Shown in pieces: positions 37,497-50,081 of a DNA stretch of 64,000 bases. The DNA is from Cranoglanis bouderius (Eukaryota; Chordata; Actinopteri; Siluriformes; Cranoglanididae): the NCBI GenBank assembly GCA_023630585.1, contig CM042541.1, positions 12,492,501 to 12,556,500 of the forward strand, read 5' to 3'. The translations under genes and the position numbers were made by a program. Position 1 is the first letter of the stretch; every line of letters begins with the position of its first letter. The notes beneath the pieces are model-generated. The model made no database searches and was not told the origin of the DNA. It worked only from the letters and a program-made list of their open reading frames with translations.

Positions 37497-37740
37497 GTTG
37501 ACCAAGCTTCTAAAAGTCATTATATTTTTTTTCTGGAATCTTCCAGACTGTTTATAGAGATAGTCAACCTGGTGTATGTAAACTTTTGACCCCCAGTCTT
37601 GTCTCTAATCAATTGTTTTAAAATTACCTTTGATCTGAACAAAGTAGCTGCCCTAATTAACTTTTCAAAATAAATGTATGGTAACATGAAATTTGTGAAA
37701 AATTGAGATTGAATGTCTTTAGCCTAGGTGTATGTGATTT
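37497..37740. repeat. Tc1-like terminal repeat fragment, Sleeping Beauty-like salmonid/fish type
   Basis: The stretch GTGTATGTAAACTTTTGACC and the AAATTTGTGAAAAATTGAG stretch ending GTGTATGTGATTTTAG are typical of terminal repeats of Tdr/SB-like Tc1 elements. No transposase is present. Confidence 0.55.
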
Positions 37741-38120
37741 TAGATGAATACAAGGTGTCTGGATATAGTGCAGGGACAGTCTTGTGCTGTCCCTTGTTTT
37801 CCCTCTCTAGACACCAGACTCCAGAGTGCACATTTGTTTACATTATTCAGTCCATCTTGCTCAATGGCACATGTACGTTGAATATATAAATGCACTCCAC
37901 TGGTTTCCTATTGATCTGGGGTTTCATGTCAATATCTTCTGTTAAATTAGTCATTCCCCAACTGAGAATGCTGAGTCAGTAATTTTAAGATACTCCATAG
38001 GAGGGAAATTAAGAAGGAACAAGTTTTAAAATATAACATTTATCATTTACTGTATGTCCCATTAATACCCAAATAGAAATAAACTAACATGCATTTCATT
38101 TCTTCTTGTGTTTGTCACAG

Positions 38121-38158
38121 AGAATAGACCCTACTCTAAACCTCCCATTATGTACTGA
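38121..38158 (+). CDS. dach2: dach2-like terminal coding exon with stop codon
   Basis: An acceptor (TTTGTCACAG, ends 38120) is followed by a short reading frame that completes the split codon to E and then encodes NRPYSKPPIMY and TGA (38156-38158). The ending resembles the DACH1 C-terminus (GRLYLKTTVMY) in its R.Y.K...MY pattern, which supports this as the real last exon. Human DACH2 isoforms that I recall end differently, so this may be the ancestral form of the tail. Phase agrees with the 27276-27338 exon. The 3' UTR follows directly. Confidence 0.83.
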
Positions 38159-38422
38159 GATGGATGTGCAACTCCCCTTTATGTCCCTCCCCACCAGTAG
38201 ATGGCTTCCTCACTCCATTTCTGAACTTTTTGACACTGATGTTGGAGTTTTCATAGAGGCAAGTGCTGAAGTTGATGACCATCGATCACCCAAACCTGTG
38301 TACAGGACTCGAGTGAGTGTGTGTATAATGGGGACCAGTGCAAATGTGCTGTACCTAAGGAGTGGTGCTTGTTGGCAACCTCCCAATTTCACCACAACAA
38401 TTTGTAATAAAAAATAAAAAAA

Positions 38423-38580
<158 letters not shown>

Positions 38581-39576
38581 TCTTTCTCTCTGTTTTTTCA
38601 AGAACTTATATGTCCTACCCAATTTGGAACTTTTCTCCTGGAGAAAGGTATACTTTGCAGTCAATTGTTCATGTCCCTGTGAAGCACATATCAGCGTCCT
38701 CTGTGCTTACTGTTCTCTGGACACATTTCCCATTTTGTTGCTTTCAGTTGACCCAATGTACAGCAGTGATTCTGGACAACTAAAGCAAACAACCATGGAT
38801 AACAACAATTCCATTCAAAACCAGCAAATTTCTCCTGTGAACTGTCAATATTTGTTGCTTCATCTTTGCCTCTTTTAAAAAAATATATTGTACTCTTGTT
38901 TAGGAAATGTAGAAACATCACCTTTTCCTCCTCAGTGATCATCATATTGTTTATTTTGTTTGTTTTGATTGTAGTTTAATCAACATTTCGAGCAGATATT
39001 CGAGAAGTGATGTGAAAATTTTTTTGTACTTCTGACTTTGACCCTCTGTCAATAGCCTCTATTGCTCCTGGATGAGATAAAAAGTAAAAAAAAAAAAAAA
39101 AAAAAGAAAAAGAAAAAAAAAAGTGCTATAAATACAGAATTAATGTAATTCCCCTTCTGTTTTTTACCTTTGTTTATATATACTTGTTAAAATGCTTTAG
39201 CATTTGCTATTCCATTGTCATTATGAGGTGGATACATTTTAGTGGTGAAAGAAAAGCAACAGATGTGTATAAAAGTTTTTTTTTTAAAAACACCAACGAC
39301 AACAAAAAAAAATGCACATCCGATGCAAGCATGCTTGTAGATACAACACTGATGACAATGATGACAAATGGCACTGTTTAAAGATGAAAAGCTGCCTCTT
39401 CTAATATATTTTTTGAAAGTTCTGGAGAAACCTAGATCCTGGTTATGATACTGGCAGCTCTTCATGATGTTACAAAATGATGACTTAACCACAAATCACA
39501 GCCTTGCCCATAACATGACAAATAAAACATCCCTATGGACGTTATCTTAAAAGATTTTGGGTTTTGTTTTTGGGTT

Positions 39577-39582
39577 AATAAA
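39577..39582 (+). promoter_or_regulatory. candidate poly(A) signal of dach2-like gene
   Basis: Canonical AATAAA, with T-rich sequence about 35-45 bases downstream (39599-39628). It is the last canonical hexamer before Tc1-derived sequence begins near 39990. A second hexamer at 39521-39526 is an alternative. Confidence 0.45.
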
Positions 39583-39989
39583 TTTGAATTTGGAGACTTT
39601 TTCCCCTCACTGCAGTTCTTTTTTTTTACACTTACACATTTGAGTGAAGTGGCCAGTGCAAAGTTACTTCATGTTCATATTTACACGTGTACAGTACAAT
39701 AGTCATTCGTTTGCATTTTTCATCTTTTCATCTTTGGCATCAGAGTGCAGCATCGGCCATGTTACAGCACCCATGAAGACCAAGAAGCCCAACCACTGCC
39801 CAAAAATTTCTAAAATCTTCACACTTATTCACACTGTCAGTGGGCCTTTTTTGTATCAAGCTGGTTACAAACGGGTTTATTCATAAATCTTTCAAAGACA
39901 CATGTACATGGAAAGTATACAAATAAAGTGAAAAACAATCTGAAACTTTTTTAGGGGAAAAAGGAAAAATAAAAAACTTACAATAACCT

Positions 39990-41060
39990 AGTTGCATAAG
40001 TGTGCACACCCCTAAAGTAATACTTTATTGTGAAGCACCTTTTGATTTATTACACCACTCTTTGGGTAAGAGTCTATCAGCATGGCACATCTTGACTTGG
40101 CAATATTCTCCCACTCTTTCTTGCAAAAAAACATTCTACATCCATCAAATTGTAAATCTCCTGTGTACAGCTCGCTTCAGGTCACCCCACAGATTTTTAT
40201 TTGGATTCATGTCTTGGCTCTGGCTAGGTCATTCAAAAAATTTGATCTTCTTTTGTTAAGCCATTCCTTTGTTGGTTTGGATGTATGCTTTGGGTCACTG
40301 TCATGCTGAAAGGTGAAATTCCTTTTTATCTTCAGCTTACTAGCAGACATCTGAAGGTTTTGCACTAAAATCTAACTGGTATTTGTAGCTATTCATGATT
40401 CCCTCAATCTTGATAAAATCCCCAGTTCAGGCTGAAGAAAAGCAGTCTTAAAGCATGATGCATCCCACCCACTGTGGGTATGGTGTTGTTGTTTTTTTGT
40501 GATGTGCTTTTTTGCACCAAATGTGTCTTTTGGAATTTTTGATCTGGAAAACTGTTGTGAATGGGTTTTTATCAGGCAAAGAATACTTCTGTCATCCACC
40601 AGTGCATTCTTTCTTTTTAAGAATGTACCAAGTCATTGATTTGGCCCTACTTAAAGTTTTGCTATCTCTCTGATGGTTTTGTTTTGACTTTTCAGCCTAA
40701 TGATGGCTTGCTTCATTGGCAGTGACAGCTCCTCAGACTTCATATTGAAATTTAACAGCAACAGATTCCAAATGCAAATGCCACACTTGAAATCAACTCT
40801 AGACATTTCATCTGCTTACTTGTAAGTGAAATGATGAGAGAATAACACACACCTGGCCATGGAACAGCTGAGCAGCCAATTGTCCAGTTAATTTTGGTCC
40901 CTTGAAAAGGGAAGGGACCACATAAAAAGTGCTGTAATTCTTACACCGTTCTCCCAATTTAGATATATCCTCAAATTAAAGCCAAAAGTCTGCACTTTGA
41001 TGTCATATTCATGATCTCAACTACTGTGGTAGACACTTAAGTAATAACTTTGTCAATGTC
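39990..41060 (-). mobile_element. Tc1-like transposon remnant
   Basis: The minus strand carries decayed transposase: the downstream C-terminal region at 40100-40330 has the typical framework of a Tc1 element (in + orientation the stretches CACCCCACAGATTTTTATTTGG and GGTCACTGTCATGCTGAAAG, corresponding to the NLWGD and FQHDND regions). No ORF above about 70 codons remains. Left edge is near GTGTGCACACCCCTAAA (40001). Confidence 0.6.
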
Positions 41061-41104
41061 CAAGTTCATATAATCAAGTCCAATGTTTATGGACCTAATT
41101 ATAC

Positions 41105-41165
41105 ATTTACATTTACAGTATTTAGCATACACCCTTATCCAGAATGATTTACAGAAGTCTCTGTC
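41105..41165. repeat. SINE body fragment
   Basis: ACATTTACATTTACAGTATT followed by CACCCTTATCCAGAATGATT matches the body of the SINE at 1597-1785. It directly precedes the Tc1 copy at 41177. Confidence 0.55.
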
Positions 41166-41176
41166 AAAAACATATA

Positions 41177-42690
41177 CAGTGACCTCCACTAATATTGGCA
41201 CCCCTGGTAAATATGAGCAAAGAAGGCTGTGAAAAATTGTCTTTATTGTTTAACCTTTTGATCTTTTGTTCAGAAAATTCACAAAAATACTCTGCTCTCA
41301 TGGATATCAAACAATTACAAACACAACACAGGTTTATCCAAAAAAATCTTTGTTAAATATAACAATATAACACAATATAGTGTGCAACAATTATTGGCAC
41401 CCCTATGAATTCATATGAGAAAAATATATTTGAAGCATATTCCCATTGATATTTTACTTTTGTTTTAGTTCACCTGGGTGACTAGGAACAGGATATTGTT
41501 CAACTATGACTTCCTGTTTCACAGGAATAATAAATAAATATGAGGTAACACACAGGCCAAATTCCCTTAGTCATTCATAACAATGGATTAGACCAAGGAA
41601 TATAGCTGTGATGTGCAGCAAAACATTGTTGAGCTTCACAAAATGGGAAGTGGCTAGAAGAAAGTAGTACAAGCATTGAAAATGCCCATTTCCACAATCA
41701 GGGCAATACTTAAGAAGTTCCAGTCAACTGGAAATGTTATGAATCAACCTGTAATTAGATGTGTGTCTATATTGTCTCAACACACTGTGAAGAGGATGGT
41801 TCAAGTGGCCAAAAAATTTCCAAGGATCACAGCTGGAGAATTGTAAAGTTGCCTCTTGGGGTCAGACAGTGTCCAAAACTACAATCTGAAGTCACCTACA
41901 TCACCTACATTGTTTGGAAGGGTTTCAAGAAAAAAGCCTCTACTTTCATCCAAAAACAAATTAAAGCGTCTTCAGTTTGCCAGACACTACTGGAACTGGG
42001 ATCAGGTTCTATGGTCAGATGAAACTAAAATAGAGCTTTTTTGGCAATAAACACCAGAGGTGGTTTTGGCGCACACAGGGAGGTAGCCATCTGGAAAAGT
42101 ACCTCATGCCCATGGTTAAATATGGTGGTGGCTTTTTAATGTTTTGGGGCTGTTTTTCTGCCAGAGGACCTGGACATTTTGTTAGGATACATGGCATCAT
42201 GGACTCTATCATATATCAACAGATATTAAGTGAAAACCTGACTGCCTCTGCCAGAAAGCTTAAAATGGGTTGGATCTTCCAGCAGGACAATGATCCAAAA
42301 CATACATCAAAATCAATACAAAAATGGTTTACTGACCACAAAATCAAGGTTCTGCCATGGCCGTCCCAGTCCCCTGACTTGAAATCCATAGAAAACCTGT
42401 GGGGTGAACTGAAGAGGACCACCAGCATGGACCTCAAAATTTGAAGGATCTGGAGAGATTCTGTATGGAGGAATGGTCTCAGATCCCTTGCCATGTATTC
42501 TCCAACCTCATCAGGCATTGCAGGAGAAGACTCAGAACTGTTATCTTGGCAAAGGGAAGTAGCACAAAGTATTGGAGAATACATATGTGTATATATATCG
42601 AAAGATCAAAAGGTTAAACAATAAAGACATTTTTTCACAGCCTTCTTTGCTCATATTTACCAAGGGTGCCAATATTAGTGGAGGGCACAG
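41177..42690 (+). mobile_element. Tc1-like transposon family A, full-length copy 3, inactive
   Basis: Both terminal repeats remain: CAGTGACCTCCACTAATATT at 41177 and the inverted AATATTAGTGGAGGGCACAG ending at 42690. The transposase region starts at 41584 (ATGGATTAG, stop at codon 3). Pieces: HKMGSG in the helix-turn-helix region, VLWSDETKIELFW (first D, about 42007-42045), MVKYGGGFLMFWGCFSARGP (from about 42109), WIFQQDNDPKHTSKSIQKW (second D) and SQSPDLKSIENLWGELKR (final E, 34 residues later). DD34E is complete but split by several stops and frameshifts. It serves as reference for copies 1 and 2. Confidence 0.9.
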
Positions 42691-42699
42691 TGTATATAT

Positions 42700-43250
42700 A
42701 CTTGTTCACTAGGTCAGGGATGAGGAATACCATCAAGCTTAATCACTATAATTCGGTTACATGCAGAAACTGAATGAAAATTTTGTGAAACCTGATCGTT
42801 TCATATTAATTGCATTAAAAATAAATTAAAACAAAAGAAATGCCACCTTGTAAAAGGAGGATGGACTGGTCTGTGCAAAGCCATAAGCAAATGGTCCAGA
42901 TGATGGAAGATTTACCTCATACCACGCTTATAAGAGAATAGCTATAGAATCAGTTTCACTTGCCAAGGCATCTTCATTTAGTGCTGTACAACACATTAGA
43001 AGAAGTGCATTGGCATGATAGACTTTCAACTGACAGTTGCTGAGATACTTAAAACAATTTAAACGTAGTTGTTTTTACTGTGTCATGTACTTGGTGCCCA
43101 TTTTATTATTTAATCTGTGTTCAGTCTGCAGAAACTCTGTTGTTGCCTTTGCCCAAAGATGGGGTTTCACACATAAAATCCCTTTTTCTTTTATCACTGT
43201 GGGGAAAACCAAAAATCTTTCAAAATAAAAGAGACAGATTTTGCTGGATA
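42700..43250. other. non-coding
   Basis: No gene or named repeat was recognised; the open frames near 43037-43280 have no similarity that I know. Confidence 0.4.
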
Positions 43251-43259
43251 TTTAAAAAA

Positions 43260-43640
43260 AAAAAAAACATCAGCACATAAAAACATTAAAGAAAATTAGG
43301 GCCAAGCTTTACAAGTCTGGAATAGTGGAAATTTCGCTAGAATTAGGAAGCATGGCCATAACTGCCACAATGCAGTTCATGTTTCCTCATGCAGGAGAAT
43401 GGTGAGAGAGACAAGAAGAACAAACATTTTCAGAGTTGCAGTTTAATTGATTATTGGGGTTGTGAAGTTTACAAATACCATACAGAATGCAGTGCCTGAA
43501 CTTTAACAAGCTTCATTAGAACTACATTTGGCATCGTGTTGTGATCTGATGAGACCAAAATGAGACCAGCTTTTTGGTCATGCACACCATCAGCATGTTT
43601 GAGAGGTCATGCATAGAAGCAGCATTTCTCTAATGTTGCT
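43260..43640 (+). mobile_element. weak Tc1-like remnant
   Basis: A decayed reading includes IRAKLYKSGIVEIS (helix-turn-helix-like) and SDETKM near 43544-43561, resembling the WSDETK motif that contains the first catalytic aspartate. Heavily eroded. Confidence 0.35.
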
Positions 43641-44487
43641 TAATAAGAGAGCAAAATACTCAATATAGCCTACATCTCATTAGCAGAGTTAACATCTGTC
43701 ATCCTCTTTCATAGCTAAAACACATTTTCACAAGTTGTTAGCAGCAGTGAATAGTGTGGCCTGAAGCTAGTTTATATTAGGTGGCTGTTCTTTCAGAAAC
43801 TTAGCTAGAAGATAAGCATCAACAAAGTACTGCTCTCCCCTCCACAGGTGTCATTTTATTTATTTAGGAAATACCATCAAATATAACTTATCTAGTGTGA
43901 CTTATTGTCTAATATTGTTACCCAAGTACTCTTCTTGGTACTATGGCATTTTTGCCAGAGTAGGTATTTAACTCATGTACATCCTGTTCCTCCTCATATT
44001 AGTATTCTACCCTGACCTGTGGCTTTGACCATTAGGAAATTCAACAGCTTGACAGCCAATTTATAGCACTATAAATATGCAGAATTCAGCTCATACTGAT
44101 TTGATTTCACTGTGCTGTTTAATGAGCTTGCATAAGCTTTTCAGCAGACTGACATTACTGGTGTTAGCTAGTTAGCATTGTTAGCATTATTAGCTGCATG
44201 GGAGTTAGCTAACATTCAAATACTTTATACAGATTATGTTTACATACATGTTCAGGAGGAACAATATTAATTCTGCATACAACTTCATCCCCTTCACCAA
44301 TTATAAATTTGTTCAACATGGAAAAGTTCTATCAATGTTTATTCTAGTTTTTACAAATTTTTTATCAGTAAGATTTTTGGAAGCATTGCATGTTTTTTTG
44401 CTCACAGTAAAAATATCTGGCTATGCTGGGCGCTTACCAGCCATTTTTTCCTTAGACTGAGATAGGGGTGGAGTGAAGGGGTGTTGT

Positions 44488-45450
44488 AAGTGCTTAATTT
44501 GTGCCGGATCCTGCCGGAACAGGATCACATAACGTAATCATTTCAAGTTCAAAAGTTCACCTGAATTCGATGTCGCGAAGCGAAGCCTACAGTCACGTAG
44601 CATGCGCTGTAGAGTATGTCATGGTGAAAAGAAAGCAGTTATCATTAACAGCATTTTTTAAGAACACAAACAACGACAGCGAGTAAACGGAGCAAAATAC
44701 TAAAAAAGGCAAGAGTCCAAGGGAGCGAGCAGCTGCAGGTCAGGTCACTTGAAGCATTTTGGTGACCGTTCCCACAACTAACAGTGATAACGCTATAGCC
44801 TGATTGTGGAAGGTTTTTAGAAGCGCTTATGAGGCTAAATGTTGTTAACCTGCGTATGGCTTTGAAAGTGAGACTGACTGACAGGAATTAAACGGACTGA
44901 ACAACCCACGTACAGTCATTCGGGCTTTTAGGGAGTACAGGGACTCAAATACACAAGAAGTTCCAGAAGGACTGAGGCAGTTGTTGGCTTCTGTGAATAC
45001 CATACCGATCTCGAGTGGAGCGCGAGCAGGGTTTGTTCAAAATGAATCTCATTTGTAGCTCGCAGTGCGCATCCCTTCTCATCCACACCATCTCGTCTCT
45101 GATGTTTTTGAACATCGTGGGTCCACCGTTTACAAAGTTCAATCAAGAGCCATTTGTGCTCATAGATACGTAAAGGACACAGGGGAGGAGGACACCGACA
45201 TGACAGCATTGTGGAATATTTTTGTGTTAGGTAAGACGCTTATTTGTCGATTATGTTGTGGAGTTAATGTTAGTTTACTGTAAGAGGCCTACTGTATGAA
45301 ATGTAGCTTTGTTTTCAAAGTGCTTTGGGCAAATATGTTTTGTAGCTAACTGAGGTGACAGCACATAAATTGATAGAATGTGCCTTTCGACTTGCCGGAT
45401 CACTACATTCTTATTATTCCGGGACCTGCAGATTTACAAATTAAGCACTG
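44488..45450 (+). mobile_element. non-autonomous hAT element with perfect 8-bp TSD
   Basis: Terminal repeats AAGTGCTTAATTTGT and inverted ACAAATTAAGCACTG are flanked by GGTGTTGT at 44480-44487 and 45451-45458. Inside, a short + strand frame ends KRKQLSLTAFFKNTNNDSE, resembling the N-terminus of Ac-like hAT transposases, then stops. No catalytic domain is recognisable. The first base of the left repeat (A instead of the C at the other end) is mutated. Confidence 0.82.
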
Positions 45451-45639
45451 GGTGTTGTGTATACTGACAGAGCATACTGTTGTGTAGACTGAGAGAACAG
45501 ACTGATAGGAGGCCCATATAAAAACAGTGAAGCACTCTTTGATAGAATGCAGTTTTCCAAAGATGGTTTTCTTAGCCACATTATACACTTATGCTGATGC
45601 TGTTGCTTAAATGTGTGTCAAGTGTCAAATCAAGTTCTA

Positions 45640-46930
<1,291 letters not shown>

Positions 46931-47130
46931 TTAAAAATAAAAACAGGCTATTACACATTTAATACATTTAATGTGGGGAGTGCTCACAGGGGGTGTGGCC
47001 CAAGATACATTAATGGGGCTTGTTTCTTGCACTGATCAGTAGTGCTGCAAAGATTTTGAAAATCACTGGAAGTGTGTGGATGATCTAAACCTCATCAATG
47101 TGTGCCATGCGGCTACATCTCCCCAGTCAG

Positions 47131-48489
47131 CAGTGGTGTAAACTAACGAATTACAAATACTCTTGTTAATGTAATTGAGTAGTTTTTCTCAGGAATTGTA
47201 CTTTATTAAGTAGTTTAAAAACAGTGTACTTTTACTTTTACTTGAGTACATTTTTAGTGCTGTATCGGTACTTTTACTGCGATATTTTTCCTCAACCTGC
47301 CGTTGCTACTTTGTATGTTTATTTTTTCCTGTCAATGGTGATTGGCTAAGGAGAATAATCAGTCCCGTGATTCCCATCCAATCAAATCGCGCATAGAAAA
47401 CTTGCATCAGGCAGATTTCGAAACACCTGGCGCCAGTTTAGTTTAATCATGGAGGAGGAGGAGGAGGAAGGAGGAAGTGTGGTGGATGCTTCTTCATGCA
47501 ACACCTCAAATACAGCACTTCAGCATCCTTGGCCACACCTGAAGGAGCTTTTTGCAGTGAAGGTGAAGGAAGGCAATTGTGTCATTATGTCATGCCTCCT
47601 TTGCTTGCCCAGACTAGTTGAAATATCAGCATTCAAGAGTTCTTCCTCTAATTTAAAAAAAAAACACATAGAGCTTAGTTTTGAATATCTGCTAAGTATC
47701 ATATCTTAATATGTGTTAAATGGTATAATAAGTCACAATAAATATAGTGCGGGTGGCACAAATGTGCAATTTTTCTGGGCAAGTGTGTTTATGTAGAGGT
47801 TTTATGAGCCAATGTGAATTAGGGATGCACCGAATTTTTGGCAACCAAAATTATTCGGCCAAAAATAGCAAAAAATAAATAAATAAATTAGCGATTAGCA
47901 ACCAGCTTAGAGTGAGAGGCATGGTCGCTTTATAAATGCAGTAAACATGTCTGGAGTGTGTGTTTTGTCTGCAGGTCTGCGTTCATGTTGAGACACTTGT
48001 CAGTTAACGCATGCTATATTAACTTCAGTGTAATTTTCTAATTTGTGCTACAGGCTCATCTTTTTATGTTAAATTGTTAATGTACAATGCTTTGCAACCT
48101 TTTTTTTTATGAACCTGCAAGAAGACCTCTACAGAATGGTTGTCATAAGTGTTACCTGATTATTGGTTGCCTTTTCAAATATTAGGCTACATGCCTGGAT
48201 TTGCAGTCCTAGCAGTCAAATAAAACTGTTGGAGATTCTCAAAACTGAGAAACGTCCATAAAAGAGAATAACACTGATGTATGATACATTTTTAATTTGC
48301 AGGGTATAAGGTGGAATAACATTCACAGCATAATACTCACTACTCTTGAGTACTTTTAAAAGGGCTACTTTTTACTCATACTTTGAGTAGTATTTAGGAC
48401 AGGTACTTTTACTCTACTCTCACTACATTTTTTGGGAAGTAATAGTACTTTTACTTGAGTATGATTTTTCAGTACACTTTCCACCACTG
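47131..48489 (+). mobile_element. non-autonomous hAT element with perfect 8-bp TSD
   Basis: Ends CAGTGGTG and CACCACTG with CCAGTCAG on both sides (47123-47130, 48490-48497). ORF 47449-47709 starts with a glutamate run, then HPWPHLKELFAVKV and CVIMSCLLCLPRLVEISAFK followed by SSSSNLKKKHIEL: a BED finger related to that in 10754-11836. The catalytic domain is missing. Both ends hold AGTACTTTTACTT-type subterminal motifs. A hAT-like scrap (ATGCACCGAATTTTTGG, 47825) may be nested inside. Confidence 0.87.
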
Positions 48490-48539
48490 CCAGTCAGTTC
48501 TGGATAACTTAGACAGCTGGGTTCTTAGCAGTATATGAC

Positions 48540-48650
48540 ACTAAACTAGAGCTGCAACAACTAATCGATAAAATCAATAATAATCGATTATGAAAATCGT
48601 TGTCAACAAATCTCATTATCGATTTTTTGGTCTGTGCAGGGCACAGGGCA
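48540..48650. repeat. possible hAT end fragment
   Basis: GAGCTGCAACAACTAATCGA followed by TAATCGATTATGAAAATCG is a pattern seen at ends of a fish hAT group. Partner end not found. Confidence 0.35.
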
Positions 48651-48667
48651 CATTTACTCATTGCGTT

Positions 48668-49246
48668 ATGCCACGGTCACACTAGGCATTAGCGCTCCAT
48701 TGACTTCCATTCAAACGCATCCGAAAACGGCAGACCGGAAACACAAGCTCATGCGTAGAATTTTTGTACTACGCTGCGTGATTGAAAATTCAAATGTGCT
48801 GAACTCTGACCTGTGTAATCGTCTCATGTGAAGATGTGTGACCAATAGATGATCGTGATATCACTGCATGACCTTTTCAGTAAAAATAAATAATTACATT
48901 TTTTTACCGCTAATTTCAGCAGTATCGAGCTATCCTATACTTTACAACACAGATTTAAAAGATTATATAAACAACTTAAAAAGAGAGTCTGCCTGGTTTG
49001 CAGTGTCGTTGAAAACTGGAACAGAGGGTATATTTAACAGATTGAAACATAAAATAATTTTTATGTTGTTTCAAATATTGTCTGACATTTTACTGCTGTA
49101 AAACGTAATTACATATGAAAACTTCAGTGCCCTGTGGACAGTATTATTACATTACATTGTATACATGTCATATCCTGTTCCTGTCCATATTCGCAGTGGC
49201 GTCCAACAAAAATATGCATGCTTCAAGCCTAGTGTGACCGCAGCAT
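48668..49246. mobile_element. unclassified element with 20-bp terminal inverted repeats
   Basis: ATGCCACGGTCACACTAGGC at the left and GCCTAGTGTGACCGCAGCAT at the right are inverted matches (18 of 20). About 580 bp, no coding capacity recognised, target duplication unclear. Superfamily unknown. Confidence 0.6.
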
Positions 49247-49372
49247 GACTTCTGTTCCAAAAACACGCATCGGAGAGTACAGACCAAAGTTGTGTTCCAA
49301 ATGACGTTCTATACACTTACACTATGAACTTACACTATGTACTCTACTATCTAGTGTATGAAGTTTAGAAGG

Positions 49373-49706
49373 TGTGGCTTTTTAAAAGCAGAAGCAGGCT
49401 AAGCACAGACACAGGGAGATGGGAGTGAGGTGAAAAGTGCTCGTTTATTCTCAGAAGTGGAGATTTAGGGTGTGTTGAGTGGGGCATGCGGTGCTCTACA
49501 GTGTCAGCAAATCAGCGTCGGGCTCTGGGGTCGAGGCGCGGGTCGTAGGACACTGCAGCAGAGAGCCGAGACCCAGGAAGCCCGGTGGAAGCCTTTGGTG
49601 GCGTGGGACTGTAAGTGGCTGCCAGGGAGCGTCCTTGTCGGTGTCGGAGCTGTCTCTGCTTCCTGAGAGAGAGAGAAAGAGAGAGAGGGAGAGAGAGAAA
49701 GAGAGA

Positions 49707-49767
<61 letters not shown>

Positions 49768-50057
49768 GTCATCCAACGTGTTTGGCGGAACAAAGCTCAA
49801 ATGACTGTTGCTCTTTTATACTCTCCCCTCTGCCCAGAGAGGGTAGCGAGAGGCTGCTGTCATCAGTGGCTGCCAGCCATGTGTGTTTCTGCCGCCCTGC
49901 CTTGCAGTCATGTGCTCTCGCGCTGTCCAAAACAATCAAGGTGCTGAAGCTGCGCTGTCCTTTCAGCACCTCGGCGGCAGTCACGTGAAGAGCGTTATTT
50001 AAAATAACGCTACACGTTATTTCCTTGTGTAGCGTGGGCTGTCGGCCTGCCGTCACA
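49373..50057 (-). mobile_element. solo LTR with 4-bp TSD (minus strand)
   Basis: On the minus strand it starts TGTGACGGCAGG and ends in CA; both sides carry AAGG (49369-49372, 50058-50061). Promoter features in order: GTGACTGCCGCC, a TATAAAAG box (plus-strand 49813-49820) and AATAAA (plus-strand TTTATT 49444-49449). A long (GA/TC)n tract (49664-49763) lies downstream of the TATA box, in the transcribed part. The internal region has been lost. Several open frames over it are not genes. Confidence 0.72.
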
Positions 50058-50081
50058 AAGGGTAGTATCCACTGATCTGCA

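Noticed and set aside
44928..45209. 93-codon minus-strand frame
   Set aside because: It lies inside the hAT element with an 8-bp duplication and has no recognisable domain.
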